Shown here: piece after piece, positions 22,826 through 31,067 of the stretch | Layout: every line of letters begins with the position of its first letter | Numbering within the stretch: the first letter of the stretch is position 1 | NCBI GenBank assembly: GCA_028281925.1 | Contig: JANQIX010000090.1 | Span: forward strand, 1-44,688 | Length of the DNA stretch: 44,688 nucleotides | Direction of reading: 5' to 3' | DNA from: Alphaproteobacteria bacterium | GTDB taxonomy: Bacteria; Pseudomonadota; Alphaproteobacteria; DSM-16000; Inquilinaceae | Made by a program: the position numbers and the translations under genes | The notes under the pieces: generated by a model | What the model was told of the DNA's origin: nothing | What the model saw: only the letters and a program-made list of their open reading frames with translations | The model's database searches: none

Positions 22826-24610
22826 ATGACAGACTTGCTGGGCAACCCCGACCCCCAACCCGAGCCGCCGCCTGACGCCGACGGCTACCGTGTGCTGGCG
22901 CGTACCTACCGACCGACCACCTTTGGTGAGTTGATCGGCCAAGAGGCGCTGGTGCGCACGCTGACCAACGCGATCGCCAGCGGTCGTCTGGCCCACGCCT
23001 TCATCCTCACCGGCGTGCGCGGCGTCGGCAAAACCACGACCGCGCGTATCCTCGCCCGCGCGCTGAACTGTGTCGGCCCGGACGGCACCGGCGGACCGAC
23101 GCCGGAGCCTTGCGGTGTCTGCGACAACTGCCGGTCGATCGCCGGCGATCGGCATGTCGACGTGCTCGAGATGGACGCCGCTTCGCGCACCGGCATCGGC
23201 GATATCCGCGAGATCATTGAAAGCGTGCGCTACGCGCCGGTCCAGGCGCGCACCAAAATCTACATCATCGACGAAGTGCACATGCTGTCTCAGGCGGCCT
23301 TCAACGGCCTGTTGAAGACGCTGGAAGAGCCGCCGCCGCATGTGAAGTTCATCTTCGCCACCACCGAGATCCGCAAGGTGCCGGTGACCGTGCTGTCCCG
23401 CTGCCAGCGCTTCGACCTCCGTCGTGTGGATCAAGAGGTGCTGGAGGCGCATTTCCACGGCATCGCCGCGCGCGAGAAGGTAACGGCAGAGCCAGAAGCA
23501 GTAGCCATGATCGCCCGTGCCGCCGACGGCTCGGTCCGGGACGGACTGAGCCTTCTGGACCAGGCGATCGCGCTCGGCGACGGCGCGGTGACGGCGGCAC
23601 AGGTGCGCGACATGCTGGGCCTGGCCGATCGCAGCCGCGTGGTCGACATCTTCGACCACGCGATGGCCGGCAATGCAGTCGCGGCCCTGGAGGTGCTCGC
23701 CGATCTGCACCAGGCCGGCGCCGACCCGCTGGTAGTGCTGCACGATCTGTTGGAGATCACCCATCACGTCACCCGTGCCAAGCTGGTGCCGCAGACGCTT
23801 GAGGACAAATCCGTTCCGGCGGAAGAACGCGCGCGCGCCGAAAAGCTGACCGGCGAGTTGTCGATGCCGGTGTTGCAGCGGGCATGGCAGATGCTGCTGA
23901 AGGGTGTGGGCGAGGTGCAGACGGCCCCGGCGCCGGCCACGGCCTTGGAGATGGTGGTGATCCGGCTGGTGCATGCGGCCGGCCTGCCCACGCCGGGCGA
24001 GGTGGTGCGAAAGCTGGAAGGCGGCGGATACACGACGGCTGCGGGAACCGGTGGGGCGAAGCAGGCCTCATCGCCGGGGCCGTCCGCTGCCTTGACCCCA
24101 CGCACCGCATCGGCTGCACCGGCCGCCGTGCCGGTCACCGCACCGGCGCCCGGACCGGCGGCGCCATCGCCCGCACCGGAGCGGGCGGTCGCGCCGCAGA
24201 GCTTCGAGGCGCTGGTGGCGCTGTTCGCGGAACATGACGAGACCCTGCTGCACGCCCATCTTTGCGCTGGCGTGCATCCCGTGCGCTATGAGCCGGGGCG
24301 GCTGGAGATCCGCATGCGCGAGGGCGTACCCTCCAGCCTGCCGTCCGACGTGATGAAACGGCTGCAGGCCTGGACCGGTCAGCGGTGGATTGTGAGCGTG
24401 TCCGGCGCCCCGGGCGAACCGACGTTGCGGGAACGCGCGCGGGCGGACGAAGTCGCCGCGAAGGACCAGGCGGCCGGGCATCCCGTGGTCCGCGCCGTTC
24501 TGGAGGCCTTTCCCGGAGCGACGATCACGGCCGTGCACGATCTGCGCAATGATGAGGATAGCGCGGCGGACGCACCGCCGATCGACGAGGACGAACCGGA
24601 GAGCGGGTAG
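22826..24610 (+). CDS. dnaX: DNA polymerase III subunits gamma and tau (DnaX)
   Basis: DnaX is the clamp-loader ATPase of the replisome. It shows RTYRPTTFGELIGQEALV, Walker A GVRGVGKT (63-70), a four-Cys zinc module (Cys82, 96, 99, 102), Walker B IYIIDEVHML (145-154) and the SRC sensor in TVLSRCQRFDLR. Residues of about 395-455 form an Ala/Pro-rich linker, and the last roughly 130 residues are a tau-like domain (FEALVALFAEHDETLLHAHL). I see no poly-A slippery run for a gamma frameshift, so only tau may be made. It is followed 5 bp later by ybaB. Confidence 0.95.
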   Translation: MTDLLGNPDPQPEPPPDADGYRVLARTYRPTTFGELIGQEALVRTLTNAIASGRLAHAFILTGVRGVGKTTTARILARALNCVGPDGTGGPTPEPCGVCDNCRSIAGDRHVDVLEMDAASRTGIGDIREIIESVRYAPVQARTKIYIIDEVHMLSQAAFNGLLKTLEEPPPHVKFIFATTEIRKVPVTVLSRCQRFDLRRVDQEVLEAHFHGIAAREKVTAEPEAVAMIARAADGSVRDGLSLLDQAIALGDGAVTAAQVRDMLGLADRSRVVDIFDHAMAGNAVAALEVLADLHQAGADPLVVLHDLLEITHHVTRAKLVPQTLEDKSVPAEERARAEKLTGELSMPVLQRAWQMLLKGVGEVQTAPAPATALEMVVIRLVHAAGLPTPGEVVRKLEGGGYTTAAGTGGAKQASSPGPSAALTPRTASAAPAAVPVTAPAPGPAAPSPAPERAVAPQSFEALVALFAEHDETLLHAHLCAGVHPVRYEPGRLEIRMREGVPSSLPSDVMKRLQAWTGQRWIVSVSGAPGEPTLRERARADEVAAKDQAAGHPVVRAVLEAFPGATITAVHDLRNDEDSAADAPPIDEDEPESG

Positions 24611-24615
24611 AGACC

Positions 24616-24939
24616 ATGAAGAACCTGGCGAACATGATGAAGCAAGCCCAGCAGATCCAGGCCAAGGCGGCGGAGATGCAGGAAAAGCTGGCGGAGATCG
24701 AGGTCACCGGCCAATCGGGCGGTGGCATGGTGCTGGTGACCATGAGCGGCAAGCACGAGGTCAAGCGCGTCAAGATCGACCGTGGACTGGTCGATCCCGA
24801 CGACGCCGAAGTGCTGGAAGACCTGATCGCCGCGGCCTGCAACGATGCCCGCACCAAGGTTGAGCAGACCGTGCGCGAACAGACCGAAGAGATGATGGGC
24901 GGCCTGAAGCTGCCGCCGGGGATGAAGCTGCCGTTCTGA
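24616..24939 (+). CDS. ybaB: Nucleoid-associated protein YbaB/EbfC
   Basis: This is a 107-residue dimeric DNA-binding protein of the YbaB/EbfC family. KNLANMMKQAQQIQAKAAEMQEKLAEIEVTG forms the N-terminal coiled helix, followed by GGGMVLVTMSGKHEVKRVKIDRGLVDPDDAEVLEDLIAAACNDA and a C-terminal amphipathic helix ending in MMGGLKLPPGMKLPF. It starts 5 bp after dnaX and is clearly cotranscribed. recR usually follows ybaB but is absent here; a convergent gene ends 19 bp downstream. Confidence 0.95.
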   Translation: MKNLANMMKQAQQIQAKAAEMQEKLAEIEVTGQSGGGMVLVTMSGKHEVKRVKIDRGLVDPDDAEVLEDLIAAACNDARTKVEQTVREQTEEMMGGLKLPPGMKLPF

Positions 24940-24958
24940 GCGGCCGCCGGACCGGGCT

Positions 24959-25423
24959 CTATCGCACTTCGATTACGGTCCACCCGCTGTCGGGGTCATT
25001 GCCGGGCTTATCCAGGCCGGCTGTGATGCGCCATTGATGGCGGCAGTACCGCCCGTGAAAGCTGGGCGGCACACCCTGCGGGACCGGCACCTCAGCCTCG
25101 AACGTATAGCTCTCGCCGGCCTTCAGCGTCTGCGCGCTTGCCACCTGGATCTCCTGGTCGTGGGTCTGTTCGCGCCGCTCAAGGCCCCGTCTGGTCTTGC
25201 CCTTGTCGGCACCGCTCTCGTCGACCACGGCGACGTCGGGCACGTCGATCTCCTCCGTCGCGCGTAGGCGGACATAGACTTTGCGCACCTCGACATCGCT
25301 GTCGGCGATCGTGGCGGTCACCTTCACGGGCATCGGCTGCCCGCGCACCGCGTCGCCGACTTCCAGCCCCACCTCGGCACCGCCGCCGCTGACGAAATTC
25401 ATCAGACCTTTGAAGAAACCCAT
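24959..25423 (-). CDS. Spo0M/arrestin-like beta-sandwich protein
   Basis: This cytoplasmic 154-residue protein has the start GFFKGLMNFVSGGGAEVGLEVGDAVRGQPMPVKVTATIADSDVEVRKVYVRLRATEE. That resembles the sporulation-control Spo0M and arrestin-like family, which has a beta-sandwich fold. The later segment YTFEAEVPVPQGVPPSFHGRYCRHQWRITAGLD fits the second half of such a fold. The ATG at 25423 has GGGAGG eight bases upstream. The gene is convergent with ybaB. Function in non-sporulating bacteria is unknown; a scaffold or envelope-stress role is speculation. Confidence 0.65.
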   Translation of the reverse strand: MGFFKGLMNFVSGGGAEVGLEVGDAVRGQPMPVKVTATIADSDVEVRKVYVRLRATEEIDVPDVAVVDESGADKGKTRRGLERREQTHDQEIQVASAQTLKAGESYTFEAEVPVPQGVPPSFHGRYCRHQWRITAGLDKPGNDPDSGWTVIEVR

Positions 25424-25562
25424 CGCGATCCTCCCGGTTGTCATTGTGGCGAGTTATCTGACTTGCCGCCCGATCGTGATGCGTCATCACATTCGTCGCA
25501 AGTCTAACATTCTGCCGTAGCAAGCCTGCCATCCATCAGCCTGATAGGATGGTTCCGGCGAT

Positions 25563-25583
25563 GGGACGCAGACAATGCGTCCC
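25563..25583 (-). terminator. Hairpin downstream of the SH3-like gene
   Basis: GGGACGCA and TGCGTCCC form a perfect 8-bp stem with a GACAA loop, 20 bp beyond the stop of the minus-strand gene at 25604. No T-run follows, so it may be a weak terminator or a 3'-end stabiliser. Confidence 0.35.
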
Positions 25584-25603
25584 GCCTGCGGCGCCGAGGG
25601 CGG

Positions 25604-26179
25604 TCAGTCGATCTCTTCGTTGGTGTAGAGACCCCAGACCACCTGGCGTGGCAGCCAGCCGCGGTGGCCGCCGATGTCGCAATAGCACCAGCCATGCCGC
25701 GGCCGGCCCGGTCCGGGGCAGGCCAAGAGCCGGCCGATCACGCCCGGCTCCACCCGCGCGACCATGGCGGCGGTATCGGCGGGCTCGGTGCGTAGCGCCT
25801 GGACGGCATCGCCGATCACCACTAGCCCGCGCCGGCCCGACAGCAGCGACTGATGCACCCAGCCTTCAACGCCTTCCCAGTCGCGCACCCGCCGCCAGGT
25901 GTCGAACTCGCCAACAACCTCCACCGGCATGTACCTGCGCACGAGGACCCATTCTATGGGGTACCGCCCGCCGGGACCGGTGCGCAGATTGGCCTCCGAA
26001 GCGCCGACCGTTACGAAGCGGGGAATTGGCAGTCCGCTTTCGGCTTGCGTGGTCGCGGTTGAGGCGATCACGACCGCCAGTGCAGCCAAGACCGTCCACG
26101 GTGCGCGGGCCCGGCAGCGTCGTGCACGACGGGGCGCCGGACCAGGTCGCATGGATTGGCGGGTGGTGCGCGCCGTCAT
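25604..26179 (-). CDS. Secreted bacterial SH3-domain protein
   Basis: This 191-residue exported protein has a strongly basic N terminus, a hydrophobic signal segment (WTVLAALAVVIAST) and a likely cleavage near TQA. The mature part is two SH3b-like units. The first reads VGASEANLRTGPGGRYPIEWVLVRRYMPVEVVGEFDTWRRVRDWEGVEGWVHQSLL. The second covers VQALRTEPADTAAMVARVEPGVIGRLLAC and ends in GWCYCDIGGHRGWLPRQVVWG. Such domains bind cell-wall peptides or partners. The start at 26179 is chosen to place the signal correctly. It is divergent from the dehydrogenase gene, with a 211-bp spacer that I cannot resolve further. Confidence 0.8.
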   Translation of the reverse strand: MTARTTRQSMRPGPAPRRARRCRARAPWTVLAALAVVIASTATTQAESGLPIPRFVTVGASEANLRTGPGGRYPIEWVLVRRYMPVEVVGEFDTWRRVRDWEGVEGWVHQSLLSGRRGLVVIGDAVQALRTEPADTAAMVARVEPGVIGRLLACPGPGRPRHGWCYCDIGGHRGWLPRQVVWGLYTNEEID

Positions 26180-26390
26180 GGTTCCATCTCCAGCGCAAGA
26201 ACGGTCTGTAACCGATTGATTCGTACAACGAAACCGTGAATATCGGCAAGCGGCCTCGATGGTCAAGTGTTCTTATTGTCTGGGGAGGGGCACAGATCGG
26301 AGAGACTGGACAATCGCGCCGGCCGCTTGGTAATGCCAAACTCTTGTCCCCGCGATCGCGATGTCCGCGATCCCGTCGGAGCCCGGACCC

Positions 26391-27386
26391 ATGACCGACC
26401 GGAAACGGCCGCTCGTTGTCGTCACCCGCAAGCTGCCGGATGTCATCGAGACCCGGATGATGGAGCTGTTCGATACGCGGCTCAATCTCACCGACGAGGC
26501 GATGGACAAGGCGGCCCTGATCGAAGCCGGCGAGACGGCCGACGTGCTGGTGCCAACGGTGACCGACAGGCTGGATGCCGATGTGGTTGCGCACATCGCC
26601 AAGGCGGGGCGCTGCCGCCTGATCGCCAGCTTCGGCACGGGCGTCGACCACATCGACATCAATGCGGCGCGCAAGCACGGCCTGGTGGTAACCAACACAC
26701 CCGGTGTGCTGACTGAAGACACTGCCGACATGACCATGGCGCTGATCCTGGCGGTCGGCCGCCGTCTGGTGGAGGGCGAGAAGCTGGTGCGGTCCGGCAA
26801 ATGGACGGGGTGGAGCCCGACCTCCATGCTGGGTCACCGGTTGACCGGCAAGCGCCTGGGCATCATCGGCATGGGGCGGATTGGCAGCGCCGTGGCGCGC
26901 CGGGCCCGCGGCTTCGGCCTGTCCATCCACTACCACAACCGGCGCCGCGCGACCGAGGAGCTGGAGGCGGAGCTGGAGGCGACCTATTGGGACAGCCTGG
27001 ACCAGATGCTGTCGCGCATGGATGTCATCTCCATCAATTGCCCGCATACGCCGGCGACGTTCCATCTCCTTTCGGCGCGGCGTCTGGCTCTGATCCGGCG
27101 CGAGGCGATCCTGGTCAACACCTCACGCGGCGAGGTGGTGGACGAAGCGATCCTGGCCCGTCTGCTGGAGCGCGGCGAGATCGCCGGCGCCGGCCTGGAT
27201 GTGTTTGAGCATGAGCCGGCGATTAATCCCAAGCTGATGAAGCTGCCCAATGTTGTGCTGTTGCCGCATATGGGCTCGGCCACGATCGAGGGCCGCATCG
27301 ACATGGGCCAGAAGGTGATCGTCAACATCCGCGCCTTCGTCGACGGCCATCCGCCTCCCGACATGGTGCTGGAGACGGAATTCTGA
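26391..27386 (+). CDS. D-isomer 2-hydroxyacid dehydrogenase (glyoxylate reductase-like)
   Basis: This cytoplasmic 331-residue enzyme reduces 2-oxoacids such as glyoxylate or hydroxypyruvate with NAD(P)H. It has the Rossmann motif GIIGMGRIGSAVARRARGFG and the catalytic residues of the family: Arg in NTSRGEVVDE, Glu in GLDVFEHEP and His in LLPHMGSA. NRR after the second beta strand suggests preference for NADPH, which is inference. SFGTGVDHIDINAARKHGLVVTNTPGVLTEDTADM is the usual substrate-domain junction. The ATG at 26391 is taken; an in-frame ATG at 26361 would add ten residues. It is followed 25 bp later by a methyltransferase gene. Confidence 0.9.
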   Translation: MTDRKRPLVVVTRKLPDVIETRMMELFDTRLNLTDEAMDKAALIEAGETADVLVPTVTDRLDADVVAHIAKAGRCRLIASFGTGVDHIDINAARKHGLVVTNTPGVLTEDTADMTMALILAVGRRLVEGEKLVRSGKWTGWSPTSMLGHRLTGKRLGIIGMGRIGSAVARRARGFGLSIHYHNRRRATEELEAELEATYWDSLDQMLSRMDVISINCPHTPATFHLLSARRLALIRREAILVNTSRGEVVDEAILARLLERGEIAGAGLDVFEHEPAINPKLMKLPNVVLLPHMGSATIEGRIDMGQKVIVNIRAFVDGHPPPDMVLETEF

Positions 27387-27411
27387 ACCCCGACACCGCG
27401 AAGGCGCGATT

Positions 27412-27903
27412 ATGAGCCGGCTCGACAGCGTCATCCGCCGCCTGCAGGCGCAGCGCGCGTGCATCGACTGGGCCGTGGCCGAGGTCGAGGGGCGGCCCGG
27501 CTGCGTGCTGGAGCTGGGCCTGGGCAACGGCCGCACCTACGACCACCTGCGCGAACGCATGCCTGGCCGCGACATCTACGTGTTCGATCGGCAGATCAAG
27601 GCCCATCCCGCCTGCATCCCGCCCGACGACCGACTGTTCCTCGGCGATATCGGCGAGACCCTGCCCTCGGCCGCAGGCCGGCTCGGCCGCTCCACCATCC
27701 TGGTGCACAGCGACCTCGGCACCGGCGACGAGGCGCGCAACCGCGCCCTGGCGGCGGGGCTGGCGGTGATGCTGGCGCCCATGCTGCTGCCCGGCGCGGT
27801 CGTCATGTGCGACCAGGAGATGCCGCTTCAGCCCGGCTGGGCGCGCCTGCCGGAGCCCAAAGGCGTGCCGCCGGATCGGTACTATCTCTACCGGACGGGC
27901 TAG
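27412..27903 (+). CDS. Small SAM-dependent methyltransferase-like protein
   Basis: The 163-residue protein fits the short class I methyltransferase family Methyltransf_17 as I remember it. MSRLDSVIRRLQAQRACIDWAV precedes the SAM-binding motif I VLELGLGNGRTYDHLRERMP. DIYVFDRQIKAHP supplies the acidic residue after beta 2, followed by LFLGDIGETLP, STILVHSDLGTGD and a C-terminal PPDRYYLYR. The substrate is unknown. It lies 25 bp after the dehydrogenase gene, probably in the same transcript. Its 3' end meets the REP-like pair at 27908. Confidence 0.8.
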   Translation: MSRLDSVIRRLQAQRACIDWAVAEVEGRPGCVLELGLGNGRTYDHLRERMPGRDIYVFDRQIKAHPACIPPDDRLFLGDIGETLPSAAGRLGRSTILVHSDLGTGDEARNRALAAGLAVMLAPMLLPGAVVMCDQEMPLQPGWARLPEPKGVPPDRYYLYRTG

Positions 27904-27907
27904 GTCG

Positions 27908-27995
27908 CGTAGGTCGGGTCAAGCGAAGCGCGACCCGACGTGAATGATTGGATGGGCCGATTGTCGGGTCGCGCTACTGCTTGACCCGACCTACG
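27908..27995. repeat. Inverted pair of REP-like elements
   Basis: The left unit (27908-27939) begins CGTAGGTCGGGTCAAGCG and ends GCGCGACCCGAC. The right unit (27963-27995) is nearly its exact reverse complement. The two are separated by 23 bp, and each is also an internal hairpin. They belong to the same family as the pair at 4181-4257. The pair lies just after a stop codon and ends about 20 bp before the next gene. Confidence 0.8.
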
Positions 27996-28016
27996 ACAGG
28001 TGAGGGATCTCCGGGA

Positions 28017-28403
28017 ATGTCCTTCAAGATCCAGCAGCTCGACCACGTCGTCGTCTACGTGACGGACATGGACCGCGCGATTCGTTTCTACACCGATGTG
28101 CTGGGCTGCGTGACCGAGCGCCAGGCCGAGTCGATCGGCCTCATGCAACTGCGCGCAGGCGCCTCGCTGATCGATCTGCTGCCCACAGAATCCGGCGCCG
28201 CCATCGGCGGCCGCAACATGGATCATCTGGCCGTCCGCATCGAACCGTTCGACGAACCGTCGCTGCGCGCCCATCTCACCCGGCATGGAATCGAAGCCGG
28301 AGACGTGGTCTCCCGCTATGGCGCGGAAGGCTCCGGCCCGTCGCTCTACATCGACGATCCCGACGGCAACACGATCGAACTGAAGGGGCCGCCCGTCGGC
28401 TGA
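28017..28403 (+). CDS. VOC family protein (glyoxalase/dioxygenase fold)
   Basis: This 128-residue vicinal-oxygen-chelate protein has FKIQQLDHVVVYVTDMDRAIRFYTDVLGC in the first beta-alpha-beta-beta-beta unit and MDHLAVRIE... SLYIDDPDGNTIELKG in the second. Potential metal ligands are His at LDHVVV, His at MDHLAV and the final Glu of TIELKG, which matches an active metal-binding VOC enzyme. The substrate cannot be told. The ATG at 28017 follows GAGGGAT; the frame is open back to 27948, but that stretch is the REP element. A TauE/SafE permease gene follows after 9 bp. Confidence 0.88.
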   Translation: MSFKIQQLDHVVVYVTDMDRAIRFYTDVLGCVTERQAESIGLMQLRAGASLIDLLPTESGAAIGGRNMDHLAVRIEPFDEPSLRAHLTRHGIEAGDVVSRYGAEGSGPSLYIDDPDGNTIELKGPPVG

Positions 28404-28412
28404 TCGACTGGG

Positions 28413-29150
28413 ATGGACCTCACCATCGTCTTTGTGGCCTGCGTTTTCGGTCTCGCCGGCACGGTCAAGGGGGCTATCGGACTCGGGCTTCCGCCGATCG
28501 CCATGGGGTTGCTCGCCATCGTCATGGCGCCAGTGGAAGCGGCGGCCCTGCTGGTCCTCCCGGCCTTTCTGACGAACGCCTGGCAGATGCTGGTGGGACC
28601 CTATCTCCCTCAACTTCTCCGGCGGTTCTGGCCACTGCTGGCGTGCGCCGTCGTGGCAACGTTGATCGGCGCCGGCTGGCTGACGGAGGAAAATGCGCGG
28701 ATCGGCACCGCCATTCTCGGTGCCATTCTTGCTGTCTATGCGCTCAACAGCCTTCTGTCCGTACAGCGCATGATCGCCGCGGCATGGCAGCGGTGGCTCG
28801 GGCCAGTTGCCGGCGGCACCACGGGGCTGATCACGGCCGCCACGGGCGTTTCGGCCATCCCCGTGGTGCCCTATTTCCAGGCCGTGGGTCTTGAGAAGGA
28901 CGAACTGGTCCAGGCCATGGGCCTGTCGTTCACGGTCTCGACCGTCGCGCTGACCGTGAACCTAGCGTCGGTCGGTGCGTTCTCATGGTCGTTAGGGCCG
29001 TCCGTCCTGGTCGCGGTTGCATCCGTCTGCGGGGGGCAGTGGGCCGGGCAGCGTCTACGCCGGAAGCTCGATCCTGCGACGTTCCGGCGGTGGTTCCTGT
29101 TCGGACTGCTTGCGCTTGGCCTCTATCTTCTTGGCCGGTCTGTGCTCTGA
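28413..29150 (+). CDS. Sulfite exporter TauE/SafE family permease
   Basis: This inner-membrane protein of 245 residues has about eight hydrophobic segments. Family features are the N-terminal GLAGTVKGAIGLGLPPIAMGLL and the mid-protein repeat VAGGTTGLITAATGVSAIPVVPYFQAVGLEKDELVQAMGLSFTVSTVAL. The family exports sulfite, sulfoacetate or other small organosulfur anions, but the substrate here is unknown. It starts 9 bp after the VOC gene and is probably cotranscribed. A strong hairpin at 29207-29234 ends the unit. Confidence 0.88.
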   Translation: MDLTIVFVACVFGLAGTVKGAIGLGLPPIAMGLLAIVMAPVEAAALLVLPAFLTNAWQMLVGPYLPQLLRRFWPLLACAVVATLIGAGWLTEENARIGTAILGAILAVYALNSLLSVQRMIAAAWQRWLGPVAGGTTGLITAATGVSAIPVVPYFQAVGLEKDELVQAMGLSFTVSTVALTVNLASVGAFSWSLGPSVLVAVASVCGGQWAGQRLRRKLDPATFRRWFLFGLLALGLYLLGRSVL

Positions 29151-29206
29151 GGTGTCCCAGACCCTGATCGTGGATCTCAGGTGCTGCGGTCTGGCACGGT
29201 CAAACA

Positions 29207-29234
29207 GAAGCCCCGTGCGGGCGCACGGGGCTTC
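29207..29234. terminator. Bidirectional terminator-like hairpin
   Basis: GAAGCCCCGTGCG and CGCACGGGGCTTC form a perfect 13-bp stem around GG, between the convergent TauE and 29276 genes. The plus strand continues CTTTGG and the minus strand TGTTTGACC, so the T-runs are short, but position and stem strength support termination in both directions. Confidence 0.75.
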
Positions 29235-29275
29235 CTTTGGTCAGAGGGCGGCGAGAGTGCGCCGCGGATGCGGCC

Positions 29276-29704
29276 TTATCCCGCGATCGGCGTGGCGGCG
29301 GTGCTCAACAGCTGCTGATTTCCAGCATCGTCCATGCCCGAGAGGGTCAAGGTGACCAGCCAGACCTCGCCCCAACCGCTGTCGTCATCCTGCAGGTCGT
29401 CGACCCCTACCTGCAGGGTCACGATCCACTGCCCGTCGCTTTCCTCTTGAGCCATGTCCATGACGGCGTGCCAAGTGCCCCATTCGCCGGCCAGGACGAC
29501 GCCGCTCAACAGCCGGTAGGTCTCGGGGTCCACCTGCTCGCTGGACAGCGCAAGCGCGATGTACTCTGCAACCAGGCTGGGCTCCGACGCACCGTAAGCG
29601 CCAATGAAGACACTGTCCTGAGCGGTCGCCGGGCCGGTCGCCGACAAGACCGTTGTCGCCAGGAATGCCGCGCCGGCGATGGCTGATCGTCGTAGAGTCA
29701 TCAT
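29276..29704 (-). CDS. Small secreted protein of unknown function
   Basis: This 142-residue exported protein has a signal peptide (MMTLRRSAIAGAAFLATTVLSATGPATAQ). The mature part is acidic and probably beta-rich: SVFIGAYGASEPSLVAEYIALALSSEQVDPETYRLLSG, then EWGTWHAVMDMAQEESDGQWIVTLQVGVDD and a Trp-rich end. I recognise no family. Two adjacent ATGs (29704 and 29701) are equally possible starts. It is separated from upstream genes by 208 bp in which I see no gene or clear regulatory site. Confidence 0.65.
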   Translation of the reverse strand: MMTLRRSAIAGAAFLATTVLSATGPATAQDSVFIGAYGASEPSLVAEYIALALSSEQVDPETYRLLSGVVLAGEWGTWHAVMDMAQEESDGQWIVTLQVGVDDLQDDDSGWGEVWLVTLTLSGMDDAGNQQLLSTAATPIAG

Positions 29705-29912
29705 GATCCCCAACTGTTGTTTCGTTGTCTTCGCGTGCTGTCCGCGCGGCACCGGGCGTCGCGGACCGATCACGCTGCACGAGTGTGCCGCACCAGGCTA
29801 TTCAGCGGCATGGCAGCATCGTGGCGCGGACGCAGAATTGTGGCAGCGTTGCGGGAGCACGGACCCTGCGTCTTCGCATGACCGTGAGAATGCGCGCGCG
29901 TCACTCCGTCAG

Positions 29913-30620
29913 CTACGCTCCACTCTCCCGCACGTCCTCAGAGCACATCTCCATCGCGCGATAGAAATCGGCCAGAGTCTTGCCACGCTCCGGGCGGAAG
30001 GTCTCGCCGTCGCTGTCCATGCCGCTGATCCGGTCCAGGCGGAACATGCGGAAATCGTTGCGCAGTTCGCACCAGGCGACCAGCGTCCACACCTTGCCCC
30101 AGAACCAGAGGCCGAGGGGCCGGACCGTGCGTTCGGTCGGCCGGGCTTCCGCGTCGACATATGCCAGAGAGAGCCGCCGCCGGTCCTCCACCGCCTGTTC
30201 GATCTCATCGATGCGGGCGCGGACGTCCGGCGACAGCCCCGGCGCCATCGCGTGGATTTCGATCTCGCCGGCCCGCTGCCGGCCAGCCTCGGGCAGAACG
30301 GCCGCGATCTTGATCAGCGCCTCTTCCGCTGCGCGCGCCATGGCCGCCCCGCCCCAGGCGCGGATCAGCCGGGCGCCGGCCACCAGGGCCACGATCTCGT
30401 CGCGCGAGAACATCAGGGGCGGCAGGTCATAGCCGGCGCGCATCACATAGCCGACGCCCGCCTCGCCATCGATCGGCACGCCGCTGGCCTGCAGGTCGGC
30501 GACATCGCGGTAGATGGTGCGTTCCGACACCTCCAGCCGTTCGGCCAGAGCCGCCGCGGTGACGAGCCGACCGCCCCGCAGATACTGCACGATCTGGAAC
30601 AGGCGGTCGGCACGTCGCAT
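29913..30620 (-). CDS. YafY-type HTH/WYL-domain transcriptional regulator
   Basis: This 235-residue DNA-binding regulator has an N-terminal HTH_11 winged helix (MRRADRLFQIVQYLRGGRLVTAAALAERLEVSERTIYRDVADLQASGVPIDGEAGVGY). The WYL domain in the C-terminal part (RRRLSLAYVDAEARPTERTVRPLGLWFWGKVWTLVAWCELRNDFRMFRLDRI) binds a ligand, often a nucleic acid or nucleotide. YVMRAGYDLPPLMFSRDEIVALVAGARL links the two. The start at 30620 fits the family; the open frame to 30743 overlaps the VOC gene. It begins 10 bp after the VOC stop, and such VOC-YafY pairs are common. Confidence 0.88.
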   Translation of the reverse strand: MRRADRLFQIVQYLRGGRLVTAAALAERLEVSERTIYRDVADLQASGVPIDGEAGVGYVMRAGYDLPPLMFSRDEIVALVAGARLIRAWGGAAMARAAEEALIKIAAVLPEAGRQRAGEIEIHAMAPGLSPDVRARIDEIEQAVEDRRRLSLAYVDAEARPTERTVRPLGLWFWGKVWTLVAWCELRNDFRMFRLDRISGMDSDGETFRPERGKTLADFYRAMEMCSEDVRESGA

Positions 30621-30630
30621 GCGGTCGGCC

Positions 30631-31002
30631 TCAGGGCGCGAAGACGCCGATGGAGTTGCCGTCGGGATCAAGAATATAGGCGAAGCGGCCGGCCGGAATC
30701 TCGATCGGATCGGACAGAACCGAACCGCCGGCTTCCGTGACACGTTTCAGCGCATCTTCCAGCGCGTCGGGGCAGGCCAAGTGCACTGTCGGGCCATCGC
30801 CATCGGTCGCCGGCTTTCCGGGATAGAGATGGCCGGCGCAGCCGGATCCGTTGGCCGTCGCGAACATGGCCATGGGGTTGGGCCCGTTCGTCTCTTTCTT
30901 CAGTTCGGTCTTGAAGACGGTGGCGTAGAAGGCCATCGCCTTGTCCAGGTCGGTCACGGGGATCTCGGCCCAGACGGTGAAATGCTCGGGCGTGAAGCTC
31001 AT
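30631..31002 (-). CDS. VOC family protein
   Basis: This 123-residue glyoxalase-fold protein has VWAEIPVTDLDKAMAFYATVFKTELKKE in the first half and PTVHLACPDALEDALKRVTEAGGSVLSDPIEIPAGRFAYILDPDGNSIGVFAP in the second. The first strand lacks the usual metal-binding His (VWAEIP), so it may not be a metal-dependent enzyme and could bind a small molecule instead. It is upstream of, and probably cotranscribed with, the WYL regulator. Confidence 0.88.
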   Translation of the reverse strand: MSFTPEHFTVWAEIPVTDLDKAMAFYATVFKTELKKETNGPNPMAMFATANGSGCAGHLYPGKPATDGDGPTVHLACPDALEDALKRVTEAGGSVLSDPIEIPAGRFAYILDPDGNSIGVFAP

Positions 31003-31067
31003 CGTCGGTTACTCCGCGAAGGGGTGCGATGGGCTCATCCTGGCACAGCCCTCCTGACAGCGTTTTG

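Noticed and set aside
29705..29912. Gene in the gap between the secreted protein and the WYL regulator
   Set aside because: Open frames here lack a Shine-Dalgarno and family similarity; no tRNA or clear palindrome was seen.
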